Source: an uncultured Muribaculaceae bacterium (GTDB lineage: Bacteria; Bacteroidota; Bacteroidia; Bacteroidales; Muribaculaceae). From it: a DNA stretch of 62,105 bases. Position numbers and translations under genes: made by a program. The notes under the pieces are model-generated. The model was given only the letters and a program-made list of their open reading frames with translations. It was not told the DNA's origin and searched no databases. The stretch spans positions 1 to 62,105 of the forward strand of contig CAJUMI010000002.1 of NCBI GenBank assembly GCA_910587545.1. Direction: 5' to 3'. Shown piece by piece: positions 54,204 through 62,105 of the stretch; the first letter of the stretch is position 1, and each line of letters begins with the position of its first letter.

Positions 54204-54240
54204 ACAACTTTTCAAGAGCAATTATCTCTTGAAAAGTTGT
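54204..54240. repeat. 15-bp perfect inverted repeat
   Basis: ACAACTTTTCAAGAG (54204-54218) and its exact complement (54226-54240) with a 7-nt loop. On the minus strand it begins 10 bp after the stop of the decayed zinc-ribbon gene, so it may be that gene's former terminator, though there is no T-run. Confidence 0.8.
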
Positions 54241-54250
54241 AAGTAAAGTA

Positions 54251-54670
54251 CTATTTTGCATTCATTGTAAATCTACATTTGGGGAAATTGGAGCAACCAA
54301 AGAAGGAACCGTATTTACCAAGGCGTAAAATAAGTCGGTTCCCGCAACGAGAGCAGATACCTTGATTTATAAGATTGGAACTTCTGTATTGCCGCGCTGT
54401 TGCATTGCGCTGATGTATTTTTTGAATTTCTTTATTGGCAATTGTACAATTTTGCTTGATCCTACTGACTATTCAATCTATGGTTTCCTGATTAAGCACA
54501 TGAGTCGAGTAATATAAAATCACACGTTTGAGATTGCACCTATTCACAACAATACTGTTTATGATATGCACTTTTAGTTCAGCATCATTATTGAAAACAA
54601 CAATTGAAATAAATGGAATATCTACAGAACATTTTGTTTAAAATTTTCACAAAGGTAATAGGCTTTTCTG
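54251..54670 (-). pseudogene. Decayed NERD-type nuclease-related protein with topoisomerase zinc ribbon
   Basis: On the minus strand the last frame before a TAG at 54251-54253 encodes ICSRCGNRLILRLGKYGSFF, then GCSNFPKCRFT: a complete four-cysteine topoisomerase-type zinc ribbon. Before it, in the same frame, comes a region (IPFISIVVFNNDAELKVHI, then VILYYSTHVLNQETID) that resembles the C-terminal part of NERD-domain proteins, interrupted by a TGA at 54473-54475. The frame breaks again near 54625 (a possible continuation in another frame reads ENFKQNVL). The NERD nuclease domain itself was not found. The ribbon is certain by eye; the NERD label is an inference. It sits alone in the AT-rich island. 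Confidence 0.7.
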
Positions 54671-55190
54671 CGTCCATTAGAGTTACGTCTTTATCTTTAT
54701 GTGTTTGCAATTATTAATGTTAGGAAAATGCGGGCTAGGGTAGTATAATTATTTGTAGTTGTGATATGTTAGATTATTCAATAAGTGCAATTTACGATAG
54801 TATTTGATATTTATGATATTTCGAAGACTAAGTAAGAAAATATAAAATTAATAGAAATGCCGGAGAATTTAGCTCTTGGGTGCTGAAATTTAATTTTTTC
54901 AACTGAGATTGGGCCTTTGGGGAGTATTAAATTGTCTTTCGTTTAAATTTTCAAAATTGTTGTGGGCTAAATATATCGGAATCAGCATCTTGTCATATAC
55001 GCCTCAATGGTTTATTTGTGTCTTCCAACGGCTCTTTTTGCCGAAATGAATATAGAACGGAGATTTTAAGGCTCATTTCATGGTTTCGGCCTATACATTC
55101 GGATATGGCAAAAATATCGACCGATGCAATGAAGTCGCAGCCATCGAAGGCGGAGGGTCTGCGATAGTGAGATGATCCTTTGAATTGGAT

Positions 55191-55838
55191 TTATGCGTAT
55201 ATGCCGAGGGCTGCGGCTCGGCTCATGATGTCTATCAGCAGAGGGCCTGACGTTGAAGGGTTGACGTCTTTTTCGCCGAGACGGACTGTAGGCGTCTGGA
55301 TCGCTCCGCTGTCTTTGATCGCTGAGAGGAAGCGGTAAGCCTCTGGCAATGACGGATCGTCGGGAGTTACGGCCGAAGTTTCCTTGTAGAAGTGGTAGAG
55401 CAACGAGGCAAGATATGACAGGATATAGCCGCGGTGATCCTCGTCTGAACTCCCGGTCGCGTCGCCCATGCGGTCGAAGCAGTCGATGACCGAATAGATG
55501 GCAAAAGTATATATGCGCACTTTGCGTGAGGCGTCAACCGATTCTCCGGCCTGATAAACCTCGACAGTAAGCAGCGCGCCTACGGCGCAGGAGAATGCGT
55601 CGGCCGACGCTTTGGCCTGCCGTAATGAGTGGATGTGGAGTATTGCGGCTTCAACAAAACGAGTTATGGCTTCGTCTACGGGTCGGCCTGAGTTGTGGAG
55701 CGAGCGCAGGGTGTTGTCACAATCGGCAAGCAGCTCTCCGCTTGTACGTACGGCCTGCTCGATATCGCCTGATTGTAATAAAACAGCGATTTCGGCAGTT
55801 TTGCTGCCGAAATCGTCAGATGGAGTAGTAGCTGTCAT
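55191..55838 (-). CDS. Hypothetical helical protein in the trxB operon
   Basis: I do not recognise this 215-residue protein. It has no signal peptide or membrane span, is mainly helical and acidic, and the pattern of paired helices (ETAEIAVLLQSGDIEQAVRTSGELLADCDNTL-like stretch at 15-45, then FVEAAILHIHSLRQAKASADAF at about 60-80) could be a TPR-like or helical-repeat fold. The C-terminal 40 residues look disordered then helical. Its start shares one base with the trxB stop (TGATG), so translation is coupled. It is the last gene of the dedA-rpe-ftsK-lolA-trxB run. Confidence 0.75.
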   Translation of the reverse strand: MTATTPSDDFGSKTAEIAVLLQSGDIEQAVRTSGELLADCDNTLRSLHNSGRPVDEAITRFVEAAILHIHSLRQAKASADAFSCAVGALLTVEVYQAGESVDASRKVRIYTFAIYSVIDCFDRMGDATGSSDEDHRGYILSYLASLLYHFYKETSAVTPDDPSLPEAYRFLSAIKDSGAIQTPTVRLGEKDVNPSTSGPLLIDIMSRAAALGIYA

Positions 55839-56791
55839 CAGATTGTATCGTCCTTTTCAATTAGATAACGTTCGAGGTCGATGGCCGCGCGGCAGCCTGT
55901 TCCGGCAGCTGAGATTGCTTGCTGATAGGTCGGATCTGCGACATCGCCGGCTGCAAACACACCGTCGATATTGGTGCGTGTCGACGGAGCGGCCACCTTG
56001 ACGTAGCCTTGTTCGTCGAGGTCTATCTGGCCGGCGAAGATCTCAGTGTTTGGTTTGTGGCCGATCGCGAGGAAGAAGCCGTCGATGGCGATATCATAGT
56101 AGTTTTCGTTCTCGGTGCCTTTATTGGCGACAAGATGTGCGCCTTCGAGAACTTCAGCACCGTATAGGCCGACGGTATTGGTGTTGAAGAGGATTTCGAT
56201 CTTTGGGTTGTCGAAGACTCTCTGCTGCATGACTTTAGATGCGCGGAGCTTGTCTCGGCGCACGATCAGATAAACCTTTGCTGCGAGACCTGCGAGATAG
56301 AGCGCTTCTTCGGCCGCGGTGTCACCTCCGCCAACGACGGCGACAGTGCGTTTGCGATAGAAAAAGCCGTCGCAAGTGGCGCAGGCCGACACGCCCATGC
56401 CCATATATTTTTGTTCGTCGGGCAGACCGAGATAACGCGCTGTAGCGCCTGTCGAGATAATGACACCGTCGGCTGTCACCGTATAGCTGTCGTCGACAGT
56501 GATCCTGAACGGACGGACGGAGAAATCGACGGCTGTGACTCGGCCGCTGATGATTTTTGTTCCGTAGATGACTGCTTGCGTGCGGAGATCTTCCATCAGC
56601 TTGATGCCGGTTACTTTTTCAGGATATCCGGGGAAGTTTTCGATTTCAGTCGTTGTGGTCAACTGTCCGCCCGGTTGCGGTCCTTCGATCACGATAGGCG
56701 AGAGATTTGCGCGAGAGGCGTAGATCGCCGCTGTAAAGCCGGCAGGCCCCGATCCGATGATCACACATCTGCTATGTTGTTCTGTTGCCAT
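55838..56791 (-). CDS. trxB: Thioredoxin-disulfide reductase
   Basis: 317 residues. FAD-binding GSGPAGFTAAIYASR at the N-terminus, the redox pair C137-A-T-C140 in ACATCDG, the NADPH-binding VVGGGDTAAEEALYL, and the C-terminal FAGDVADPTYQQAISAAGTGCRAA in parts are all typical. It uses NADPH to reduce thioredoxin in the cytoplasm. It lies 28 bp after lolA and overlaps the following unknown gene by one base. Confidence 0.97.
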   Translation of the reverse strand: MATEQHSRCVIIGSGPAGFTAAIYASRANLSPIVIEGPQPGGQLTTTTEIENFPGYPEKVTGIKLMEDLRTQAVIYGTKIISGRVTAVDFSVRPFRITVDDSYTVTADGVIISTGATARYLGLPDEQKYMGMGVSACATCDGFFYRKRTVAVVGGGDTAAEEALYLAGLAAKVYLIVRRDKLRASKVMQQRVFDNPKIEILFNTNTVGLYGAEVLEGAHLVANKGTENENYYDIAIDGFFLAIGHKPNTEIFAGQIDLDEQGYVKVAAPSTRTNIDGVFAAGDVADPTYQQAISAAGTGCRAAIDLERYLIEKDDTI

Positions 56792-56819
56792 GATTTATTT
56801 TATTTTAGTATGAAAAGAG

Positions 56820-57437
56820 TTATCTTAAATCTATTATTTCAGCGTTTGGGTGGGTCCGGCTGTCATAGCGAAACTGTGAGGCCGGCAGTGAGTTGCCTGT
56901 AGTCACTTTGCTGATTGAGACCGAAGTTGTGTTTCCGCCGTCGAATACTATTGTCATAGCTGTCGGCCAACCGGTCGATTTGCTGATTGATATTTTAGAC
57001 GACAATATAGTCATGTCTTGGTTTTTGGGTGTGAGTTCGACTATGTTGTTGCTTGGTGATGACTGTAGTTCGCGGCAATTGAAATGGGTGCTGAACAGAC
57101 TGATCACTTCAAAGGGGTTTGATTCCATGAGTTCTTCGCCTGTAGGTTCTGTGACATTGACTTCGTCGTTGTCGGCCATATAGGTCCATTGGGTCTTGCC
57201 GTCGAACCATATCGACAGCGCGGGAGTCTCTATCCTGAAGAGTTTTTTGCTCATTGTCAGAGTGCCTTTGTCGCTACCGTTGCTGTGGGCTATGGCGAAG
57301 TCGACGTTGATCGATTTAGCATCACTGAACTTTGAGGCGCAGCGTCTCATGATGTCAACTCCGCTGTCTGCGGCGTCTGCGTATGACCACGCAGCCAGTG
57401 CCAATAATACCATTGTCAGCAATCTTGTATACTTCAT
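56820..57437 (-). CDS. lolA: LolA-type outer-membrane lipoprotein carrier protein
   Basis: 205 residues with a signal peptide ending in AYADA-like WSYADA. The LolA fold shows in FAIAHSNGSDKGTLTMSKKLFRIETPALSIWFDGKTQWTYM (in parts), the paired strands and the unclosed barrel that shields lipoprotein acyl chains in the periplasm. It follows ftsK by 31 bp; the ftsK-lolA pair is common in Bacteroidota. The C-terminus ends in the typical T-x-x-SxxxxNxxxxIDLR pattern. Confidence 0.9.
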   Translation of the reverse strand: MKYTRLLTMVLLALAAWSYADAADSGVDIMRRCASKFSDAKSINVDFAIAHSNGSDKGTLTMSKKLFRIETPALSIWFDGKTQWTYMADNDEVNVTEPTGEELMESNPFEVISLFSTHFNCRELQSSPSNNIVELTPKNQDMTILSSKISISKSTGWPTAMTIVFDGGNTTSVSISKVTTGNSLPASQFRYDSRTHPNAEIIDLR

Positions 57438-57468
57438 AACGGGATAACGATTTTATGGTGCAGAGAGT

Positions 57469-60009
57469 TTATAGAATTGACTCGAGGGTGACGGCATCCA
57501 TTAGCACGGCGCGGGGTTTGGCTCCCTGGGCGGCACCGACAATGCCGGCGGCTTCCATCTGATCCATGATCTTGCCGGCTTTGTTATAGCCGATGCTGAA
57601 ACGGCGCTGCAACGACGATGTCGAGGCTGTGGACTGGGTCACGATGAAGCGGGCGCAGTCGTTGAACAGTGCGTCGCGCTTGCTTGGGTCGTTGGCCTCT
57701 GACGGAGCGGCGCCTTCCATTACCGGTTCCGGCAGCAGATAGGCGGATTCATAGCCGATCTGATTGTTGATGTGGTCGGTGATCTCATCTATTTCAGGCG
57801 TGTCGATAAACGCACACTGCACGCGCTCGATGCTTCCGTTGGTGAGGAAGAGCATATCTCCGCGGCCAATGAGCTGGTTGGCACCCGGGCGGTCAAGAAT
57901 GGTCTTGCTGTCGACCATCGACATGACGCGGAAAGCTATTCGGCCGGGGAAGTTGTTCTTGATCATGCCACTGATCACGTCGGCCGAGGGACGCTGGGTG
58001 GCGATGATTATATGCATGCCTGCCGCACGGCCTTTCTGGGCGATACGGGCTATGTGCATAGGCACTTCCTTGCCGCCGACCATGATAAGGTCGGCAAACT
58101 CGTCGACTATGGTTACGATGTAAGGCATGTACTTATGCCCGTTCTCAGGATTGAGGGCGTGGTTGCAGAATTTACGGTTGTATTCTTCGACCGAACGCAC
58201 GTTGGCCTTGCTCATAAGCATGTAGCGGTTATCCATCTCGACACACAGCGAACTCAAAGTGCCCGGCACTTTCATCGGGTCGGTTATGATGGGTTCGTCC
58301 TCGTCGGGCAGCTTGGCAAGGAAGTGGCGTTCGATCTTGCGGTAGGCGGCGAATTCGACCATCTTGGGGTCAATGAATACAAATTTGAGTTCGGACGGAT
58401 GCTTGGAGTAGAGCAGCGATGCAATTATGCAGTTCAGTCCGACAGATTTTCCCTGACCTGTGGCGCCGGCGACGAGAAGGTGAGGCATCTTTGCCAGATC
58501 CTGGATGAAAATATCGTTGGATATGGTGGCCCCTATAGCCATCGGCAGCCTCATTTTCTGACAGGCGTCGGCAAACTTCTTGGAGCCTATGATCGAGCGG
58601 ATCGACACTGTCTTGGGGTCGCGGTTGGGCACTTCGATGCCGACAGTGCCGGCTCCGGGAATAGGCGCGATGATGCGTATGCCCAGCGCTGCGAGGCTGA
58701 GGGCAATATCGTTTTCGAGACGCTGGATCTGTGCGATGCGGATACCTTCGGCCGGAACTATCTCGTAGAGCGTGACTGTCGGGCCGACAGTGGCCTCGAT
58801 GCGCTGGATCGGTATTCTATAGTCAAGTAATGTCTTGACAATTAGATCTTTGTTTTTTTGCTGTTCTTCCGGGTCAATGAGATTGCCCGAGGGACGGTCT
58901 TCGAGCAGGTCGAGACCGGGAAACACATATCTCGACAGATCGGCGCGCGGGTCATAAGGCAACGATTCGGTCGGGCTTGCATTGACTGCCGCAGGAGCAC
59001 CGTTGAGGTTGGTGTCCGGTATCTCGGCTTCTTTGATGGTGAATGTCGGTCCGTCGGCTTTCTGCTCCGTCGCCGATACTTCAGTCGCTGACGTGCTACT
59101 GCCGGCGCTGATTGCGTTGTCGTGATCTTCGGATATTTCCTCAAGTGCGGTAGTGTCGGCTTCGTCGTCGATCATTATCAGTCTGTCGCTTGTTGTGAAA
59201 GATGGGTGATTGTCGTTGTCATCTTCAAAGTCGACTACTCCGCTCTGTCGGCTGTCAGTCTGTTCGGGCGCCTCATTAAGTTCGTCGAGAGCCACAGGCT
59301 GTTGTTCGCCTGTCTCGTCTGCAGCGTCGGATGATTTGTGCTCACGCTTGGGTATGATGCTGCGTATTCGGGATATGATTAGCTTGATCGGGTTTAGGAA
59401 AACAGCACATAGCAGGCCTGCGAGCACGACAGAGACTGCAAGCGCGAGCGGCCAACTGCCGATGTGTATCAGCCACAGGTTGACGTAGCGCCCGTGAACT
59501 CCGCCCCAATGTAGGAAATTTGTGCTCCCGAGTGTCACAAAACCGACTATCACCGACAGGGCTATCGCGCTGAAAAGGCATTTGAACGTAAGTGACCATA
59601 ATCGGCATTTCACCGCGCCCAACAGGTTGAGGCCGAGCATGGCGAGGTAATACACAAGTACAAAGGCTCCGATGCCGAGGCCTTCGGTCATAAGGACATG
59701 GGCGAGCCATGCGCCAAACGCTCCGCCGGCGTTCCGGATGCTCTCACCAGAATCTGCAATCTGTCCGACTGAGGCTGCACCGGCTACAATGCTCTGGTCT
59801 GCGGCTCCGTTTTTGAGGTGCGATATGGTGGAGATTGACATTACAAAGGCGATGGCTACCAATATGATGCCAAGTCCGATGTGAGTGCGTTTGTCTTTGA
59901 TGAAATTTTTGACGGAACTATCGCTCTTTCGGGCGCGGGCGCTTCCGGAGCGTCTGGCGGTTTCTTTGATGGAGCGATGTCCGTTATTATGAGCTGATTG
60001 ATTTGCCAT
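57469..60009 (-). CDS. ftsK: DNA translocase FtsK/SpoIIIE
   Basis: 846 residues. The N-terminal part has about four membrane spans (for example IGLGIILVAIAFVMSISTI and ALAVSVVLAGLLCAVFL), then an acidic linker (about 220-340), then the motor with Walker A GATGQGKSVGLN at about 510-520, the DEFADLIM Walker B region and the AQKGRAAGMHIIIATQRPS segment in parts. The C-terminal gamma winged helix (SLQRRFSIGYNKAGKIMDQMEAAGIVG in pieces), which reads the KOPS/SRS chromosome polarity sites, is present. It pumps DNA at the septum and supports dimer resolution by XerCD. Confidence 0.97.
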   Translation of the reverse strand: MANQSAHNNGHRSIKETARRSGSARARKSDSSVKNFIKDKRTHIGLGIILVAIAFVMSISTISHLKNGAADQSIVAGAASVGQIADSGESIRNAGGAFGAWLAHVLMTEGLGIGAFVLVYYLAMLGLNLLGAVKCRLWSLTFKCLFSAIALSVIVGFVTLGSTNFLHWGGVHGRYVNLWLIHIGSWPLALAVSVVLAGLLCAVFLNPIKLIISRIRSIIPKREHKSSDAADETGEQQPVALDELNEAPEQTDSRQSGVVDFEDDNDNHPSFTTSDRLIMIDDEADTTALEEISEDHDNAISAGSSTSATEVSATEQKADGPTFTIKEAEIPDTNLNGAPAAVNASPTESLPYDPRADLSRYVFPGLDLLEDRPSGNLIDPEEQQKNKDLIVKTLLDYRIPIQRIEATVGPTVTLYEIVPAEGIRIAQIQRLENDIALSLAALGIRIIAPIPGAGTVGIEVPNRDPKTVSIRSIIGSKKFADACQKMRLPMAIGATISNDIFIQDLAKMPHLLVAGATGQGKSVGLNCIIASLLYSKHPSELKFVFIDPKMVEFAAYRKIERHFLAKLPDEDEPIITDPMKVPGTLSSLCVEMDNRYMLMSKANVRSVEEYNRKFCNHALNPENGHKYMPYIVTIVDEFADLIMVGGKEVPMHIARIAQKGRAAGMHIIIATQRPSADVISGMIKNNFPGRIAFRVMSMVDSKTILDRPGANQLIGRGDMLFLTNGSIERVQCAFIDTPEIDEITDHINNQIGYESAYLLPEPVMEGAAPSEANDPSKRDALFNDCARFIVTQSTASTSSLQRRFSIGYNKAGKIMDQMEAAGIVGAAQGAKPRAVLMDAVTLESIL

Positions 60010-60046
60010 GACAGAAATGTGAGAGAAAGGATAATAAATGGATCCG

Positions 60047-60691
60047 TCACGCCTCGCTGAGCCGACGGATTGTCTCCGCCGGGTTCTGTGCGCTGAACAC
60101 CGTATTGCCGGCTACTATTATATCTGCACCTGCAGCTGAGACTGACGGAGCGTTTTCGAGAGTTATGCCACCGTCGATTTCAATGAGGGCCGACGATCCG
60201 GTCTCGGCGATCAGTGTGCGCAGACGGCGGATCTTGCCAATTGTGGTGGGAATGAATTTCTGACCTCCGAAGCCGGGGTCGACGCTCATCAGCAGAACCA
60301 TGTGAAGCTCGGCGATAATGTCGCGCAAAGTTTCGACGGGCGTCGCCGGATTGAGCGTTACGGCGGCCTTCATGCCGGCAGCCTTGATTGCCTCGACCGT
60401 GCGGTGAAGGTGGGTGCAGGCTTCCTGATGGACATTCATTATCTCAGCCCCGCAATCACGCACTTGAGAGATATAACGCTGTGGGTCGACGATCATCAGA
60501 TGCACGTCGAGAGGTTTCTCTGCGATCTTGCTGACTGCTTTAATGACGGGAAAGCCGAATGAGATGTTCGGGACAAACACTCCATCCATGACATCTATGT
60601 GGATAAGTCCGGCAGCACTGTTGTTGACCATTCGGGTGTCGCGGCCGAGGTTATTGAAGTCGGCTGAAAGTATAGAGGGGGCTACTATCAT
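60047..60691 (-). CDS. rpe: Ribulose-phosphate 3-epimerase
   Basis: Interconverts ribulose 5-phosphate and xylulose 5-phosphate in the pentose phosphate pathway. The start at 60691 (MIVAPSILSADFNNLG) is fixed by the family N-terminus; the frame stays open into dedA but that stretch is a shadow. 214 residues, TIM barrel, with HIDVMDGVFVPN, HLMIVDP, VHQEA, MSVDPGFGGQKF and EIDGGI. It lies 11 bp after dedA and 37 bp before ftsK. Confidence 0.97.
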   Translation of the reverse strand: MIVAPSILSADFNNLGRDTRMVNNSAAGLIHIDVMDGVFVPNISFGFPVIKAVSKIAEKPLDVHLMIVDPQRYISQVRDCGAEIMNVHQEACTHLHRTVEAIKAAGMKAAVTLNPATPVETLRDIIAELHMVLLMSVDPGFGGQKFIPTTIGKIRRLRTLIAETGSSALIEIDGGITLENAPSVSAAGADIIVAGNTVFSAQNPAETIRRLSEA

Positions 60692-60702
60692 TTTTGAAAC
60701 TC

Positions 60703-61422
60703 TTAATTGACGTTTGTTGTGGCTTTCTTGGGCTTGAAGGCGTTCCATGCGATAAACAGCACACAGATCAGCAGCAGGATAAGTCCGCCGAGCGAAAGGT
60801 AACTGTTGTACTTCTCGACAGATGCAAAAAGGCTGTCTATGCTGACGCTTTTGGCGAGAAACCAGCCGAGGGCGGCGAGAATGGCGTTCCATACCATCGC
60901 GCCGAGACCTGTAAAGATGATAAATATCCATATATTCATCTTCGAGAGTCCTGCCGGAATAGAGATGAGCTGGCGCACAGCAGGAATCAGTCGGCCGACA
61001 AATGTCGACACCGCACCGTGGGTGTCGAAATATCGCTCGGCCTTGTCGACCTTCTCTCGGTTGATCAGGCATGCATGGCCTATACGGGAATCAGCGAAAC
61101 GATAGACTATCGGGCGGCCGATCCAAAGCGAGAGACCATAGTTGATCAGCGCGCCTACGATGGCACCGGCCGTAGCTACAAGCACAACTGCAAAAATATT
61201 GATGTCAGGGATCGCTACATTCTGTCCGTGGAACGTGAGGCTGCGGCTTGTCTGACAAGCAAGATAGGCAGCTGGCGGAACAATGATTTCAGAAGGGAAG
61301 GGGATAAAGGAACTTTCGATCACCATGAACAGAAATATATAAAAGTAGCTCATGTTGGTGACGATGATCTCAAAGTAGTGTGACGCGTCGAAAAGTGACA
61401 GCGAGATGAAGAGTTCGTTCAT
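60703..61422 (-). CDS. DedA family (SNARE-associated/VTT) membrane protein
   Basis: 239 residues with about six hydrophobic spans. The DedA core is clear: ESSFIPFPSEIIVPPAAYLA near the N-terminus, then GALINYGLSLWIGRPI, the amphipathic FDTHGAVSTFVGRLIPAVRQLISIPAG with the essential Arg in F-x-G-R-x-x-P-x-x-R, and MVWNAILAALGW. DedA proteins are lipid flippases or transporters, for example for undecaprenyl phosphate, and depend on the proton gradient. First gene of the run to trxB, behind an exact promoter. Confidence 0.92.
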   Translation of the reverse strand: MNELFISLSLFDASHYFEIIVTNMSYFYIFLFMVIESSFIPFPSEIIVPPAAYLACQTSRSLTFHGQNVAIPDINIFAVVLVATAGAIVGALINYGLSLWIGRPIVYRFADSRIGHACLINREKVDKAERYFDTHGAVSTFVGRLIPAVRQLISIPAGLSKMNIWIFIIFTGLGAMVWNAILAALGWFLAKSVSIDSLFASVEKYNSYLSLGGLILLLICVLFIAWNAFKPKKATTNVN

Positions 61423-61449
61423 TGAATCGTGTATTTATTCTACGTATTG

Positions 61450-61481
61450 CAAAATTACGAACATTCCCCGGCCTGACCAAA
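61450..61481 (-). promoter_or_regulatory. Promoter of the dedA-rpe-ftsK-lolA-trxB operon
   Basis: On the minus strand TTTG (61481-61478), 20-nt spacer, TAATTTTG (61457-61450): exact consensus at both elements. The predicted start is near 61446, 24 nt before the dedA ATG. Confidence 0.8.
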
Positions 61482-61493
61482 CTAAACGGCAGT

Positions 61494-61526
61494 AAAAAAT
61501 CCGCCGGCATTGCGGTGGCCGGCGGA
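61494..61526 (-). terminator. Terminator of the cupin gene
   Basis: TCCGCCGGC (61500-61508) pairs with GCCGGCGGA (61518-61526); on the minus strand a T6 run follows (61499-61494). It lies 22 bp past the cupin stop. Confidence 0.9.
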
Positions 61527-61548
61527 CTTAATGAGTGGCGGTGTTATT

Positions 61549-61959
61549 TTAGAGGATATTTTCGCGCTCGGTTATTTCGGCATCGGTCATTGTGTAGCCG
61601 CCGAGACCCCCTTCGCGGGCCTGGATGCAGATATAAACCATAGGTTCATCAGAAGTGCATTTCAAATTGCGGTCACAATTTGTCGATACGCGGATGACCG
61701 AGCCTTCGGCGATGTCGAAGACTTCGTCATCGACCTGGAAATGTCCCGATCCTGACAGGATGATATAGTTCTCCTCATTTTCCTTATGGCTGTGGAAAAA
61801 CGGCACTGCGGTTCCTGATGGAAGTGAACCGAATGATATTTCACACGATGTTGCGCCGGTGGCGTCTTTGACAAACTGTTTGCCTTCGAAGTCATGGATT
61901 GATCCTATGCCGGCATGGGCAAATCTGTCGCCCTTGTTGATGATTTTTATTCCGCTCAT
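61549..61959 (-). CDS. Cupin-domain protein
   Basis: 136 residues, a single small beta-barrel. The metal-binding cupin motif 1 is FHSHKENEENYIILSGSG (His, His, Glu spacing) and motif 2 is the segment around EGSVIRVSTNC, where the usual second His is replaced. Soluble, no signal peptide. Related proteins bind small ligands or act as isomerases or dioxygenases; the substrate is unknown. It appears monocistronic, between a terminator at 61494 and a hairpin at 62004. Confidence 0.85.
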   Translation of the reverse strand: MSGIKIINKGDRFAHAGIGSIHDFEGKQFVKDATGATSCEISFGSLPSGTAVPFFHSHKENEENYIILSGSGHFQVDDEVFDIAEGSVIRVSTNCDRNLKCTSDEPMVYICIQAREGGLGGYTMTDAEITERENIL

Positions 61960-62003
61960 GATAGTTTAAAATAAACACATAGCGAAATAGTAAATTTGAG
62001 AAA

Positions 62004-62047
62004 AGCGTAGCGAATGTACTGGAACAGCGTTCGTTACGCTATATTTT
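62004..62047. terminator. Hairpin at the window edge
   Basis: AGCGTAGCGAATG (62004-62016) pairs with CGTTCGTTACGCT (62028-62040) with two G-T pairs, and a T5 run follows on the plus strand. It probably ends a minus-strand gene that lies beyond the window, or a plus-strand read-through; 62048-62105 holds no gene. Confidence 0.55.
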
Positions 62048-62105
62048 TCTCTCGGCAAAAAGCCAAAGAAAACCATAATATAGACAAATGACGCAAAAGT
62101 TCAGT

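Larger units (their letters stand above)
54089..55190. other. AT-rich island without intact genes
   Basis: About 1.1 kb that is clearly richer in A/T than both flanks, with stops in all frames. It contains a 15-bp inverted repeat (54204-54240) and a decayed gene (54251-54670). From about 54670 to 55190 I see nothing recognisable. The composition and the remnant suggest old horizontally acquired DNA. Confidence 0.7.

Noticed and set aside
54251..54475. An intact small zinc-ribbon gene instead of a pseudogene
   Set aside because: The frame after the TGA has no good start codon or ribosome site, and homology-like sequence continues upstream of the stop in the same frame.
57772..58830. A 352-codon plus-strand open frame opposite ftsK
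   Set aside because: The sense strand encodes intact FtsK motor motifs; the opposite frame has no recognisable domain, signal or ribosome site.
60692..61072. N-terminal extension of rpe by 127 codons
   Set aside because: The stretch lies inside dedA in another frame and is Arg/His-rich; the family N-terminus starts at 60691.

Overview
The window looks like a chromosomal segment of a gut Bacteroidales bacterium, most likely a Muribaculaceae (S24-7) relative. This is inferred from three things. There is a SusC/SusD pair with typical Bacteroidota signal peptides. The promoters read TTTG-N20-TAnnTTTG, the Bacteroidota primary sigma consensus. The gene set is mid-GC and rich in families common in Bacteroidales (OstA-like protein, several parvulins, DUF5063, DUF3737, alpha-2-macroglobulin). 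No rRNA, tRNA, CRISPR array, intact insertion sequence or prophage was seen. About 53 protein genes fill almost all of the window.

Layout. Positions 83-4195 (minus): a secreted protein with a T9SS-like tail, a DUF3298 lipoprotein, an M23/LysM peptidase and ndk. Positions 4363-10409 (minus): one tightly packed run pyrB-pyrI-flavin reductase-glyA-ispD-recG, mostly joined by 1-4 bp overlaps. Positions 10589-14387 (minus): gltX-waaA followed by an ArgC-like protein that has lost its catalytic cysteine and histidine. Positions 14567-17801 (minus): a self-contained ECF sigma / anti-sigma / small secreted protein / two paralogous outer-membrane proteins locus. Positions 17937-19983 (plus): YbjN-like protein, flavodoxin-like oxidoreductase and a D-2-hydroxyacid dehydrogenase. 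Positions 20070-25059 (minus): a lone SusC/SusD pair. Positions 25334-30889: a large alpha-2-macroglobulin. Positions 31202-32851: class I fumarase. Positions 33081-35087 (plus): serC-serA. Positions 35156-37013: an outer-membrane barrel, then MIP18-family protein and lpxH. Positions 37014-37331: a gene-free gap with a promoter-terminator unit and a 52-bp perfect palindrome. Positions 37332-41290 (minus): M18 aminopeptidase, DUF5063, nadD, gmk, yicC. Positions 41411-44304 (plus): tsaB, a DUF308 membrane protein, guaB. Positions 44454-50525 (plus): three SurA/PpiC-type proteins and an OstA-like protein, an outer-membrane biogenesis operon. Positions 50587-54088 (plus): DUF3737, PatB/MalY-type PLP enzyme, MATE exporter. 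Positions 54089-55190: an AT-rich island with a decayed NERD-type/topoisomerase zinc-ribbon gene. Positions 55191-61422 (minus): dedA-rpe-ftsK-lolA-trxB-unknown. Positions 61549-61959: a cupin.

Most of the window is core metabolism (pyrimidine, serine/one-carbon, purine, isoprenoid, NAD and lipid A steps) mixed with envelope biogenesis. The points most worth following are the ArgC pseudoenzyme in a gltX-waaA operon, the ECF-controlled outer-membrane locus, the possible small RNA and perfect palindrome at 37.1-37.3 kb, the decayed NERD gene, and the TonB-plug-like motif inside the alpha-2-macroglobulin. I did not find a clearly new multi-gene system. The ECF locus and the ArgC-like protein are the best candidates for undescribed biology. 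All family names come from reading motifs by eye, without database searches.
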